Part shown: piece after piece, positions 13,701 to 19,996 of the stretch
Position numbering within the stretch: the stretch's first letter is position 1
How the letters are laid out: each line of letters opens with the position of its first letter
From: Pseudomonas viridiflava
GTDB taxonomy: Bacteria; Pseudomonadota; Gammaproteobacteria; Pseudomonadales; Pseudomonadaceae
Direction: 5' to 3'
NCBI RefSeq assembly: GCF_900580865.1
Contig: NZ_UTBZ01000191.1
Location: 1-64,000, forward strand
DNA length: 64,000 nt
Translations under genes and position numbers: made by a program
Notes under the pieces: generated by a model
Seen by the model: the letters and a program-made list of their open reading frames with translations, nothing else
Told to the model about the DNA's origin: nothing
The model's database searches: none

Positions 13701-14248
13701 TTTACGACACCTGGGGCAACGTGACCCTGTCGCCGTCGGTGCCAAGCACCGGCGCCGGTATCGCCACGCTCAACCCGATCGCCGAAGTGGCGCCGGGCGA
13801 TATCGACCTGATCGCGCCGCTGGGCACCATTGATGCCGGCGAGGCGGGGATTCGCGTGTCGGGCAACGTCAACATCGCCGCACTGACGGTGGTCAATGCC
13901 GCGAACATTTCGGTGCAGGGCAAGGCGACGGGGGTGCCGGTGGTGTCGGCGGTGAATACCGGTGCGATCACGTCAGCCAGTTCCGCCGCGTCGTCGGCCA
14001 CGCAAGCGGCGGAGGATGTTGCACGTCAGCAGCAAGCGGCATCGCGGCAGAACCAGGCCTCGGTGTTCACCGTGCAGGTGCTCAGCTTCGGCAACGAACA
14101 ACTTGCGCCTTCTCGCGATGGCGCCAGCCGTACGCCGGCCCCGGGTTACAACCCGAACAGCCCGGTGCAGGTTTTGGGTGCCGGGGCGCTGGATGATCAG
14201 GCGAAACAGCAGTTGACCGAAGAGGAGCGTGGGCAACTGACGTTGTAA
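1736..14248 (+). CDS. Giant filamentous-haemagglutinin family exoprotein (TpsA-like)
   Basis: A 4170-residue surface or secreted adhesin of the two-partner-secretion type. The ATG at 1736 follows AAGGA at 1721-1725; GTG at 1733 is an equally spaced alternative. An extended N-terminal segment of about 45 residues carries the export signal. Residues about 136-330 form the TPS haemagglutination-activity domain, with the NRNGIVFSGTSQVNVRNLVA stretch at about residue 223 that matches the family NPNGI region. The rest is glycine- and serine-rich beta-helix-like repeat. The C-terminus resembles the DUF3739-type end of long Pseudomonas FHA proteins. Cysteines are very rare: a CX4C at 2022-2027 and two CX6C pairs at 3026-3033 and 3064-3071. 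No TpsB/FhaC transporter is in the window. The last 684 coding bases are repeated at 15042-15725. Confidence 0.93.
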   Translation: MLARPSRRSTRVQPQPRAAVDPALWLLKPLAQAIALCLVAGSAEAATAFSSGWFAAKGAAQQASAARPSTGGLPGMTPPLAQQQKANQQLQRSIQTLNNTVAAIAAQQAAQAAGRASALNTVQFVPDGLGEGGLKVDNSLSQGWQNAKGPQQTQTDGKTTVKIEQTADKAILNWETFNVGRNTSVEFAQQANWAVLNRVNDPSARASQIQGQIKGDGTVMLINRNGIVFSGTSQVNVRNLVAAAANITDIQFRDRGLYFDSTGSQPTFTDAAGKVLVERGASIATHKPATSTAAGGYALLLGHEVQNDGNINTAKGQTVLGAGDRFYIRKGSGTEGNALSTTFGNEVTPGFNTAGATGKVSNNGLIQAATGDITLTGHEVVQNGVVLASTSVATRGTIHLLNPTTDTQGSVTLGQGSATAIMLDSSDLTALDSQYQAALTGVTPTNPIRSDQSRIDIQSGGSVEFQNGSITLATGGQVAVAAQRRSLVRDGALIDVSGAIGVKVAMESNSIKINVQGNEQRDAPVNREQGALNSNDVWVDVRELVYVPAGTNGYATDRWYTAGGLLEVGGYLGTQGHRIGEWMAQGGVVSFAGNDVVTEQGSLINLSGGTLDVQSGEIRQSWLRGADGHLYELSKAPGDLLYTGLYKGFEDSSERWGQTSYYYNPLIAPSKRREAGYTVGRDAGQLVIGTRNAVLDGQMLGEVYQGERQTQTPRAGLDGYAQSQTALARRGQLIVGRYDAAYVAAAGGLLYGLNPLLDQVQIGGELPVGGNDLDLTSAVSDAREGTLFLDAARLSDWQLGALKVAAKERIDVEGAVTVGNGGDITLYGPQVQVNADLTARSGSLHLGNVLNQLNTDRLTDTRIVAPTGKATGVSVAENVQLDSRGVWSNLRTDPDDASSLGYLNGGVISIRSSGDIDMGAGSLLDVSSGGGLLANGKARGGKGGDVSLESSALSAPGDTHLKFAGQLRGYGVTGGGSLLIQAANVLIGQTDKALADNTLQLQSDLFDKGFSAYNVIGLNRLEVANNTRIDVLMPAYRFADAATGQASAGSPQQALELWTPTLYQENPTKAQLTQRVGASLTLQAGSSEVALTDPARNTLTLGQGSRISVDPGQRINLRGAGQITVDGELNAWGGTIDIRQQQFGAINVAESSQRADNEAHNRSIWMGEHAVLDVAGRAATAVDALGRVYGLVGKGGSIIIGGETDSKKATATAADAFVIVRNGARLDASGAQAMLDIAGQGPTLVATDGGRISLSSYNGLFIDGDLHAAAGGVGAAGGRLDIALETPLYSRAAASNAVRVPREIIIGQEADKNRLPSDLRAGEADPSLQYGSARLGAGQLMAGGFDTLSVLSNGLLSFDGDVDLHMNQSLSLYAGALSLAESSKDTARVNLSAPYLRLSGTGKYFEAPADFRPRVMNNPTKAVAAAQFTATADLLDLGNSLSFGTAGTIAQASGPALQVGRRGFEQVTLASRGDLRFLAPTGYVTKTELWTAADLNLQAAQIYPASDVTAEVRVGYQSVQPGADPLHTLRITGSGAVPANLPYSVFGNLTLAAGRIEQGGVIRAPLGMITLGDETVVNTHELHLLPGSVTSASAAGLVMPYGGTTDGIDYRYGGNPVLLRGITADTAGVTLTSRYVDVQSGAMIDVSGGGDLRGAGFVSGRGGSTDARYNPLVRNANDGSFSLPGLASNPVYAIVPGNQSTYAPMLAEAGAVDPRIGQQITLGAGVPGLAAGTYTLLPSTFALLPGAFRVEVNGQATAGVSNAALPMRNGSWTSSGQMSIAHTGLRDSLSSQVILTSADVLRRYSQYNETGLSQFIQSDAVRRGVPRALAPMDGKSLNLNLAQGGERDIALDFNGQALFAPATGGVVGTAAVRGAMDIEVLGAGHSRTAGFSGVSLYADSLNGLNAGRLTLGARPTVDYSGAGNIIAFVGDTSSITLREGALLAAPEVLLRTTRQDGGITLEAGSGINTLGRGNVPYDSGTGFIYQPGAAGLLVVSNGWTNVLAPQVSGSTSGAGDIRIGSCLTTTCSQPTQLYSSGSITAATDKQFELDESARFGTRHLSLAVGSVNAGSAEALSAGGNRVPSGLTLNQNVLNRLLRGDTQFGAPALETLSLTSRDAFNFYGNVSLDTLDPQTGVSQLQNLIITTPAIYGLGESADVASIRTAKLIWNGATQDPSAVISGGAGTGKGTLEIQAQRIEFGYGANPQASGLEQNNRLALGFANVNLSASERITANHKGSLAVYQEQGAYDPLKGYAYSGGNLNLRTPLLTGEAASVNLLKAGNNLTLSGAGTPAAANALGAELTLDARSVVLDSRITLASGKLLVRSEGDLTLANGASLDLAGRTLAFNDVNKYSWGGDVALYSSNGNIRQAAGSRIDLSAQNNQAGNLSAVALASDAGMVDLQGQILGTSSGHYDAGGTWVPYKSAGVDIRAQHLNGDPSQQFAALNQRLNAGQVFGSRSLQLKQGDLLIGDGLKAGEVNVSVDNGSLTVAGLIDASGERVGNIRLSAQNGLTLAGNAVLDAHGRVLRVDSYGKIIDAPNRAMVELNSGEGLLTLGSGARIDLRHGTDAVRGILPGQSDGLLRGTLELNAPRLGVDDIAIDASGALSIQGARSIGLNATRRYTDAPDGVDPAASGRPYQVIDQAYFDRIHADSSAFIDAALANRNLLQNKLAGLNNATYADAFHLRPGVEIASKTADGDLVVQGDVDLSGYRYASLNPHTQKTAVYGSGEAGSLVMRAGGNLDIHGSLNDGFAPPPETMDDAGWKLLPGIQPFGGDLIVPTAGVTLEEGTLFPAGVTLNYDVPLQAATLPAGTLLPTEATLAGPYTLGAGTVLAAAVRDATGQLLYAAGTLLVDSVTLPAGSRLGAGIRLNNVTAIGAVRWPKGVPLPGNVEAGTNAIKGMRLSGSLALLRGSLIPSMTDVVLADGTAFIELRPMNGTQQGRNWAVASMLPAGSASWSMRVVAGADLSAADSRAIKPLSSDGHLRLADTHYGLKVTEKPPTLVWGDGNLGGFTPGEPVPDDLKDWCDWAPNSCVPAPRWAWAPDNWLGMPAGSPMSDDDVAAWCSAFPELCVENKPGITVKTRTQMFSVLRTGTGDLDVLAAGDMSMDSPFGVYTAGTQSQDVDPLYNQPRGRLSDNGSVLGSGGSDYEKWVSGSDSLYQAWYPQLGGNLTINAGGSISGDVLGRRGYSQNMDSPEQVPSVAVGNWLWRQGTGNSDVPTAWWINFGSYATQPLPDQSVDTGPFLVGFTGFGALGGGNISLRAGADAGMLKAMGGSGNSNLYPRGQGLIVAVGSTGRVGNDGTLQLTGGGDMDIRVGGSVNPSLQARAGQNGIGVAQHDLQGALINLRGAAQLTAGALGGINLQYGAASPVQDVREVRPYDPFTATLGSASGGLVLIPGDSGMSLNTRGDLVLGGATDPGRVRLQNSTPFTTDDGVVHDGGGLSGFSLWTDHTAINLFSAGGNLTPSTQLGETIGQGPVTARNTSPTDGRFVYPSILRALAAQGSIYAGPSAVYSQGSGVVPATSYSLLLAPSDAGQLELLAQDSIYAGGYAINQSGASPLAIATPFAPAFNGYGSSTSATPIMTNLNSDGVSADKNVRYPLFAFGPNSYSGLSDVQAPARIYALTGDLVGVRSGETLTFNLSRRTWYEAAGPVWMLAGRDIVASGTFLGQPATAPNAEMGTPRTEGIASTGNLFVHNDARDISRVSAGRDILYSSFDIAGPGVLDINAGRNILMEDRASITSIGPVVAGDNRPGASIVMQAGVGAQGPGYAAFIARYLNRQNVARPDQSLSAQPGKVVKTYLDELQSWLTLGYGFKGSDEQAQAYYAALPSTEQAIFARQVYFAELRAGGLEYSDVDGPRQGSYLRGRNAIAALFLSTDVAGNPIRYDGDITLYGGAGVKTLFGGDIQMLTPGGGQVFGIEGAAPPSTAGIITQGSGNIQLYSQGSILLGQSRIMTTFGGSILGWSAEGDINAGRGSKTTVVYTPPKRVYDTWGNVTLSPSVPSTGAGIATLNPIAEVAPGDIDLIAPLGTIDAGEAGIRVSGNVNIAALTVVNAANISVQGKATGVPVVSAVNTGAITSASSAASSATQAAEDVARQQQAASRQNQASVFTVQVLSFGNEQLAPSRDGASRTPAPGYNPNSPVQVLGAGALDDQAKQQLTEEERGQLTL

Positions 14249-14297
14249 AAGACTCTCGTGTAGTACGTTTGGGCGACCGGTTGGTCGCCCTTTTTTT
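13565..14297 (+). repeat. Direct repeat, first copy (partner 15042-15774)
   Basis: The 3' end of the exoprotein gene plus its terminator is repeated 1477 bases downstream with no insertion or deletion. The two copies differ at many third codon positions but at only eight of the last 216 amino acids. The toxin-antitoxin pair lies between them. Confidence 0.95.
14271..14297 (+). terminator. Terminator of the exoprotein gene
   Basis: GGGCGACC and GGTCGCCC form an eight-pair stem followed by seven T. It lies 22 bases after the stop. A diverged copy ends the second repeat. Confidence 0.93.
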
Positions 14298-14580
14298 ATG
14301 TTGATGAAGTTGAAGGGTATTTTTGCCGGGCGTGAAGCACCCCCAGTATTCTGATGCGCCCATTCACTCGATAGACCAGCAGATAGTTCGGATGAATCAC
14401 CATCTCACGAGTACCAGGCACTCGGCCAGGTCGGTAACCGTAAGGTATTGATGAAAGCCGTTGTGCTGCCGCACCAACCTTGTGTCTTAGCGAAATTGAA
14501 GCGTTGGTGTTGTGTTGCTCGATGTATTTGAAGATGTCAGCCAGTTGACGCGAGGACTTGCTGCTCCATTCAAGCAGCAG
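14296..14580 (-). CDS. ParE/RelE-superfamily toxin
   Basis: About 94 residues, the normal length for ParE toxins. Recognisable features are LEWSSKSSRQLADIFKYIEQ near the start and, near the end, the ParE-like stretch GTREMVIHPNYLLVYRV followed by IRILGVLHARQKYP. Family members poison gyrase (ParE) or cleave mRNA on ribosomes (RelE); which applies here is unknown. The start is uncertain: no ATG, GTG or TTG sits at the expected place, whereas CTG at 14580 or 14577 follows AGGAAG (14588-14593). Upstream in-frame ATGs lie well inside the antitoxin gene. The gene overlaps the end of the antitoxin gene by 11 bases, as expected for a coupled antitoxin-toxin operon. Its stop codon lies inside the exoprotein terminator. 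Confidence 0.85.
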   Translation of the reverse strand: MLLEWSSKSSRQLADIFKYIEQHNTNASISLRHKVGAAAQRLSSIPYGYRPGRVPGTREMVIHPNYLLVYRVNGRIRILGVLHARQKYPSTSST

Positions 14581-14764
14581 AGCGGCGCTTCCTGCGCATC
14601 TCTTCCAGCATCTGGTCGAGCATCGCCATAGCCTCATCATGGGGAATACCAGGACTAGGATCATCGAGTGCATCCTGTACCTCTGCACGAAACCAGCGAT
14701 CGTAGCTCTCGGCCTCTTCTTCGGATTCGAAGTCAGAGTAAAACGGGGAAAGTAATATGCTCAT
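14570..14764 (-). CDS. PaaA2-like (stability-determinant) antitoxin
   Basis: A 64-residue acidic protein beginning MSILLSPFYSDFESEEEAES and containing YDRWFRAEVQDALDDPSPGI then PHDEAMAMLDQMLEE. This matches the short antitoxin family paired with ParE2-type toxins (PaaA2 or 'stability determinant'). The start ATG at 14764 is supported by GGAG a few bases upstream. It is first in the operon, so it would be made before the toxin. The basic C-terminal tail (RRKRRSAA) is encoded where the toxin frame begins. Direct DNA binding is not obvious, because no ribbon-helix-helix domain is visible. Confidence 0.82.
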   Translation of the reverse strand: MSILLSPFYSDFESEEEAESYDRWFRAEVQDALDDPSPGIPHDEAMAMLDQMLEEMRRKRRSAA

Positions 14765-15041
14765 AGTGATCTCCGTGATCAATCTCGGCAGTTTAAGGGG
14801 GACATGGCCCATTGTCGTCGTCTGGCAGACGATGTACCCCATGGACCCTTGAGGATCCATGGGATAACGGAGCCCAGTATCTGTAAGCGCACCCTTTAAA
14901 TCTGCCAGACGTTTCCCCCTGTTGTCCGGTAATCTCGATCTCCGCTGTAGGTGTATTCCACCCATGCGTTTTTCATATTTACTGCCTACAAAGCCGGCTG
15001 TGTTTTCCTACAAAAATAAATAAATCCGTCCCCTGTCCCTA
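14765..15041. other. Non-coding spacer with inverted repeats upstream of the antitoxin
   Basis: No gene is visible. It contains a hairpin CCCATGGA...TCCATGGG (14838-14863, no T-run) and an 11-bp inverted repeat CGTCTGGCAGA (14819-14829) / TCTGCCAGACG (14901-14911). These may be operator sites for the toxin-antitoxin operon or scars of the event that placed it here. It looks less GC-rich than its surroundings. Confidence 0.5.
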
Positions 15042-15725
15042 CAGGGCAGCATTCTGCTCGGCCAGAGCCGGATCATGACCACCTTCGGCGGCTCAATCCT
15101 CGGCTGGTCGGCCGAGGGCGACATCAACGCCGGTCGTGGCTCGAAAACCACCGTGGTCTACACCCCGTCGAAACGGGTTTACGACACCTGGGGCAACGTC
15201 ACCCTGTCGCCATCGGTGCCGAGCATCGGCGCCGGTATCGCCACGCTCAACCCGATCGCCGAAGTGAAGCCGGGCGACATCGACCTGATCGCGCCGCTGG
15301 GCACCATCGATGCCGGCGAGGCGGGGATCCGCGTGTCGGGTAACGTCAACATCGCCGCGTTGACGATGGTCAACGCCGCGAACATCTCGGTGCAAGGCAA
15401 TGCAACGGGTGTGCCAGTGGTGTCGGCGGTGAATACCGGCGCGATCACTTCGGCCAGCTCCGCCGCATCGTCGGCCAAGCAAGCGGCGGAAGATGTCGCC
15501 CGTCAGCAGCAAGCAGCGTCGCGGCAGAATCAGGCGTCGGTGTTTACCGTGCAGGTATTGAGTTTCGGCAATGAGCAACTCGCGCCGTCGCGCGATGGCG
15601 CCAGCCGTGCGCCGGCACCGGGTTACAACCCGAACAGTCCGGTGCAGGTGTTGGGCGCCGGGGCGCTGGATGAACAGGCGAAGCAGCAGTTGACCGAGGA
15701 GGAACGTGGGCAACTGACGTTGTAA
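15042..15725 (+). pseudogene. Orphan 3' fragment of the exoprotein gene
   Basis: The reading frame is intact to the same stop codon as the full gene, covering the last 227 codons. It has no signal peptide, no TPS domain and no convincing ribosome-binding site; the first ATG at 15075 is an internal codon of the full gene. The last 216 residues differ from the full copy at only eight positions although the DNA differs far more. That pattern is expected if both copies diverged while still under protein-level selection, for example when this one belonged to another full-length gene. It could be a recombination donor for the C-terminus or simply debris. Confidence 0.85.
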
Positions 15726-15747
15726 AAGACTCTCGTGCAGTACGTTT

Positions 15748-15774
15748 GGGCGGCCGTTTGGTCGCCCTTTTTTT
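15748..15774 (+). terminator. Terminator of the orphan fragment
   Basis: A diverged copy of the terminator at 14271-14297, with changes mainly in the loop. The outer stem GGGCG...CGCCC and the T-run are kept. Confidence 0.85.
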
Positions 15775-15859
15775 ACCTGTACAAATACACTTGAACTACT
15801 TTCGCTGCGATACGAAATGGAGGTGGCCGCTATACGCGGGTCGCAGACTGGGACTACCG

Positions 15860-18800
15860 CTAATAGTTGTCGCTGATTAGCCCCCCAATCACCAAGACCG
15901 ATGATGAGGTGGCGTTGCCGACATAAGCACGGGTACCGTCCGTGCTAACGGCGATCCCGTACGGATTGCTTCCGCCAGGGATGTTCTTCAGGACTTTATT
16001 TGTCGTCGTGTCAATTATCGAAACCGTGTGACTACCATGATTGGAGACAAAAATGCGGCTACTTTCCGGGCTGACAGCGATCCAGTACGGATTACTCCCG
16101 ACCTGGATATTCGTTAAGACTTGATCCGTCGCCGTGTCAATCACTGAGACCGTATTGCTAGTCCAGTTGCTTGCATAAACGCGGGTACCGTCAGGGTTGA
16201 TTACGATCCCGGTCGGCTTGGTTCCGATAGGGATGCTCGTAAGGACTCGATCCGTCGTCGTATCAATAACCGAGACCGTGTTGCTAACCCAGTTGCTCAC
16301 GTAGACTCGGTTACCGTCCGGGCTGACGGCGACGCCGTAAGGACTGTTCCCGGTAGGGATATTCGTCAGGACTTGATCCGTTGCCGTATCAATCACTGAG
16401 ATCGTGTGGCTACCAAAATTGCTGACATAAGCGCGGGTGCCGTCCGGGTTGAAGGCAATCCCTCTCGTGTAGGTCCCACATGAAATGTTCGTCATGACCC
16501 GATTCGACGCCGTGTCAATCACCGAGACCGTTCCGCGATCATAGCAGCAGACATAAGCGCGGGTACCATCTGGGCTGACGCCAACCCATCTCGGCCCGTT
16601 CCCGACCGGGATGGTCGTCAGAACCTTATTCGTTGCCGTATCGATTACCGAGATCGTGTGGCTGGCAGAGTTACTGACATAAGCGCGGGTACCGTCCGGA
16701 CTGATAGCGATCCCGTCCGGGCCGATCCCGACCGGAATTTTACCCTCCGGCCCCAGCCCTGTAACGGCTACGTTTGCGGTGTCGACCTGAATACCACTGG
16801 TGGCGCTCAGAGTGTAGGAGCCAGGGAGCTGCGTGCCTTTGACGCCGCTGACGGTGACCCTGCCGACAGCGTCGGTAATGAAGTCACGCTGGCCGCTGTC
16901 GCCATTGGAGTACGTAAAGTTGGCCGGGAGCGTCAGACTCAGGTGCCCCCCGGGGATGGGCGTGTTACTGCTGTTACGAAGATGCAGTTCAACATCCTTG
17001 AGCTGACCGTGCGGCGCAATGGTATAGGGCGCGTTGTTGAAGCCAGGCACGCCGTACTGTTTTTTACTGACCGTATAGACGCGCAATGGGAAGGTGACCA
17101 CATTAACGGTATCCAGCGACGCTTTGAACACCACCTTCAATTCGCTTTCGTGCGGCAAATCCTTCAGATAGCTATAAGGCGCAGTAACCGTGTAATAGCC
17201 CTGATCCAGCCATGCCTGATGCACGGCATGTTTGTCTGCCGTGAGTAGGGCGCAGTCATGTGAAGCACCGTCGGCTTTCTTGCCTTGCAGCGTTAACTCG
17301 ACGGGTTGACCAACAGCGCCAAGGGGCCAGATGTTGGTACGAATCGAGGCGCCGTTGACCAATGCAGTGATGTCCAGCTCTGGCCCCTCTCCATCGTTCG
17401 GTGCCTCGGTGATCCAGGATTTTTCCAGCGCACTTTCAGGCATCGGCAACACCGTGACAGTACAGGAGGGAGAGGGTACCGGTTCATTGTCACCCCGTAT
17501 CACGCTGTAGCTCACTGTCACCGATTTACCGAGGTTGTACGCCACCACCGAATTAGGCATTGGTACTTCCTTGCCCTCCTGTGTAGTTACGTCCACAGGG
17601 CCGACCGTTTTACTGCCTTCTCCGGGAGTACCCGTCCAGGTTACGCTGACTTGGGTACCGATCATGTTTGCGTAAGCGGGCACTACTGCAGTCAGCTTGT
17701 CTCTGGCGGCAATCGGTTCGAGGGTATTATTCGGCGCTTCTTTGATACTTGGAGGTGTAAGATTTTCCTCCTCGGCGACCTTGATGATCCATGCCTCGGA
17801 CTCCGGCATTTCGCCGTAATTACCCTTGACCGTGTAGCGGTGATCACCAAGGGCTTGCATGGCCAGTGGATGTTCCCATGCTCCTTTTTCATCGATGGGG
17901 ACAGTTGCTGCCGGGGCACCGTTATCGCGTAACTCGATCGTCAGCCCTGCGCTGGCGTGGCCGCTGAATTTGAATGAGGTTTCGGTAGTACCGCTGCCGC
18001 TTGGGATCTCTTTGCCACTGACTGAACCGGTTACAGAATCAATCGTCGGCGGATCCAGTGCCACCGGTTGCCCTACCGTAAACTCCAACACATTCGAATA
18101 ACTGGTCGTATTGCTCGCCGCCCGGAAAATCTCGTAGTGCACCTTCACTTTTTTCCCGCGATTAGGCTCGATGTGCTGGGCCACAAACGCCGCGTTCAGC
18201 GGGAAATCCACGTCCTTGTCTTTGGACAGTGCGTTGAGTTTTTTAAAGTCGGTAACAGGCTCATTGCCTTCAACGATCCAGAAAAACTTCACGATATCGT
18301 TGGCCTCGCTCGGAACAGCCACCGGCCGTGGCGCGGTGATTTTGCTGGTGCCGCCGGGCAGGTCTTCGGGTTCGAGTACGCCATCTTTTTCACCCAGCAC
18401 GATGGGTTTGACCAGTTCGCGTTGCGCTTCGCCGACGTTCAACAGCGGGGCGTGCAGAGAGTCGCGGCGGGTGATGGTGCCGTTTTCGTCGGTCAGCAGG
18501 TAGTACGACAGGTCCAGCGTGCCGCCCTCGAGGGTTTTGCCGTGTTCGCCGGCGACGGTGATGATGAACCCCTTGGGGTCATTGGCCTCGTCTTCGCTGG
18601 GGAAATACCAGTCCAGTTCGGGGTCGTAAATCGTGAGGTCGGACCGGATGCCGAACAATTTGGGCACGATGGCGTTGTCCGGGGTGATCAGCGGATCGTA
18701 GGGAATGCGGATGCGGTATTCGGGCGCGTTGGGGTCGAGCGCGCCACTGATGGCGTCCAGCGCAATCGGCGCCGCCAGGCGCGTGGCCTCGCCGATGATG

Positions 18801-19933
18801 TTGTAGGAGCGCCCCTTGGATTTCAATGTCTCGATAACCTTGCCGTCACGCTCCAGTTGGTAAGAGTACACCGCCGTGCGCTTGGCCAATGCACGAATAC
18901 CGGCGTTGCTGTGCGCAACCTTGACTAGCGTTGGTGGCGTCTTGTCGATCGACTGGCGTACCGTGATATTGATCGGCTGATCCTCGGCGGTGGTCCCGGC
19001 CAGCTTCAGGATGATGATGTCGCCCTTGATGAACTGGTCCGAGCTCGCCCAGACCTGCAGCACGGGCTTGTCGTCACCCAGTACGTCCAGATCCACGGTG
19101 AGACCGTCGGCCTGTTCGAGAATGGGCGCGTCCAGCCGTGAGTTGCCGGTGTCGACGACAATGCGCTGGGCCTTGCACCAGTCTTCGGACTGGTTGAGTA
19201 CTCGGTCGCGGATCATGTAGCTGACGGACAGGCCCTCGAGATCGGAGTCACCAGCACCTTCAATCGTGGCTGCGTCGATATCGATCAGGATCGGGTTCGC
19301 GTCCGGGTCATCGATCTGCGCTTGGGTAATGGACTTGTATTCCACGCTTTCACCGCCCCACCCGACGGTGATCGTATCTCCCACAGCCATATTAAGGTAA
19401 GGCTGGCCGGTGCCGGACTTGGGCGCAACGCGGACTTTCACGCCTTGCTTGGCCGTTTCCTTGTCGACACCATCAAGCACGATCTCCGGAGGAATGAAGG
19501 CCATGGCCAGTTCGGAGTGGCCGTAATCGGGGTTGGTGTCCTGACCGCCAGGCAGCTCGAGTTTGACGAAGATCTTGATCGTCGGTCCTGGCTCGGGCTT
19601 CTGCCCGAACCGCGTGACTTGGTAGGACAGCTCCCAGTCGCCGCTGAGCAAACGCTCGGGCGCGACGAAGAGGGTGACGTGCTTGTCCACCTCGATGTCT
19701 TCGGTGATGGTCTTTTGCGCGACCATGGTGGTGTTCAGGAACAACTTGCAGTTATCGCTCCTGCTCATGTTGTTCCAGGCGGGAATCTGGACCTTCAGCC
19801 CCTTGTCGGGGTAATTGAGTCGTGCGGCGGCGAGGTTGACGCCCCAGGTGCCGTCATCGAGTAATCGGCCGCCGGGGATTTCCGGGTCGAGCAAGGCCAG
19901 GACCGAGATTTGTTTGCGGGGTTGGATGAGCAT
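15860..19933 (-). CDS. Giant modular protein with C-terminal seven-blade YVTN propeller
   Basis: 1357 residues. The ATG at 19933 is preferred to the in-frame GTG at 19942 because AGGAG sits eight bases before the ATG. The N-terminal ~600 residues resemble those of the next protein and contain repeated Ig-like segments (such as GDTITVGWGG). A region near residue 1030 resembles a bacterial Ig-like/Big_1 fold. The last ~295 residues are seven ~42-residue repeats of the type GIAISPDGTRAYVSN...VSVIDTATNKVLTNIPVG, the count needed for one closed YncE/YVTN propeller. The DNA of these blades is strongly repetitive (15866-16740). No N-terminal signal peptide or transmembrane segment is apparent. A surface or binding role is inferred from domain types only. 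A lux-box-like palindrome lies 64 bases upstream. Confidence 0.85.
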   Translation of the reverse strand: MLIQPRKQISVLALLDPEIPGGRLLDDGTWGVNLAAARLNYPDKGLKVQIPAWNNMSRSDNCKLFLNTTMVAQKTITEDIEVDKHVTLFVAPERLLSGDWELSYQVTRFGQKPEPGPTIKIFVKLELPGGQDTNPDYGHSELAMAFIPPEIVLDGVDKETAKQGVKVRVAPKSGTGQPYLNMAVGDTITVGWGGESVEYKSITQAQIDDPDANPILIDIDAATIEGAGDSDLEGLSVSYMIRDRVLNQSEDWCKAQRIVVDTGNSRLDAPILEQADGLTVDLDVLGDDKPVLQVWASSDQFIKGDIIILKLAGTTAEDQPINITVRQSIDKTPPTLVKVAHSNAGIRALAKRTAVYSYQLERDGKVIETLKSKGRSYNIIGEATRLAAPIALDAISGALDPNAPEYRIRIPYDPLITPDNAIVPKLFGIRSDLTIYDPELDWYFPSEDEANDPKGFIITVAGEHGKTLEGGTLDLSYYLLTDENGTITRRDSLHAPLLNVGEAQRELVKPIVLGEKDGVLEPEDLPGGTSKITAPRPVAVPSEANDIVKFFWIVEGNEPVTDFKKLNALSKDKDVDFPLNAAFVAQHIEPNRGKKVKVHYEIFRAASNTTSYSNVLEFTVGQPVALDPPTIDSVTGSVSGKEIPSGSGTTETSFKFSGHASAGLTIELRDNGAPAATVPIDEKGAWEHPLAMQALGDHRYTVKGNYGEMPESEAWIIKVAEEENLTPPSIKEAPNNTLEPIAARDKLTAVVPAYANMIGTQVSVTWTGTPGEGSKTVGPVDVTTQEGKEVPMPNSVVAYNLGKSVTVSYSVIRGDNEPVPSPSCTVTVLPMPESALEKSWITEAPNDGEGPELDITALVNGASIRTNIWPLGAVGQPVELTLQGKKADGASHDCALLTADKHAVHQAWLDQGYYTVTAPYSYLKDLPHESELKVVFKASLDTVNVVTFPLRVYTVSKKQYGVPGFNNAPYTIAPHGQLKDVELHLRNSSNTPIPGGHLSLTLPANFTYSNGDSGQRDFITDAVGRVTVSGVKGTQLPGSYTLSATSGIQVDTANVAVTGLGPEGKIPVGIGPDGIAISPDGTRAYVSNSASHTISVIDTATNKVLTTIPVGNGPRWVGVSPDGTRAYVCCYDRGTVSVIDTASNRVMTNISCGTYTRGIAFNPDGTRAYVSNFGSHTISVIDTATDQVLTNIPTGNSPYGVAVSPDGNRVYVSNWVSNTVSVIDTTTDRVLTSIPIGTKPTGIVINPDGTRVYASNWTSNTVSVIDTATDQVLTNIQVGSNPYWIAVSPESSRIFVSNHGSHTVSIIDTTTNKVLKNIPGGSNPYGIAVSTDGTRAYVGNATSSSVLVIGGLISDNY

Positions 19934-19996
19934 GACGGGCACTCCTGCCGGGGGGTGGGGGCGATGGAGTGATTAGGGGATAAAACCGGGAAATGC

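Noticed and set aside
14296-14764. CdiI-like immunity gene for a C-terminal toxin of the exoprotein
   Set aside because: The two small genes are on the opposite strand and are recognisable as a ParE/PaaA2-like toxin-antitoxin pair. The C-terminus of the exoprotein is the same in both copies, so no toxin swapping is visible.
14838-14863. Rho-independent terminator
   Set aside because: A stem is present but there is no T-run on either side.
15866-16740. DNA tandem repeat as an independent element
   Set aside because: The periodicity of about 126 bp is explained by the seven propeller blades encoded in the gene.
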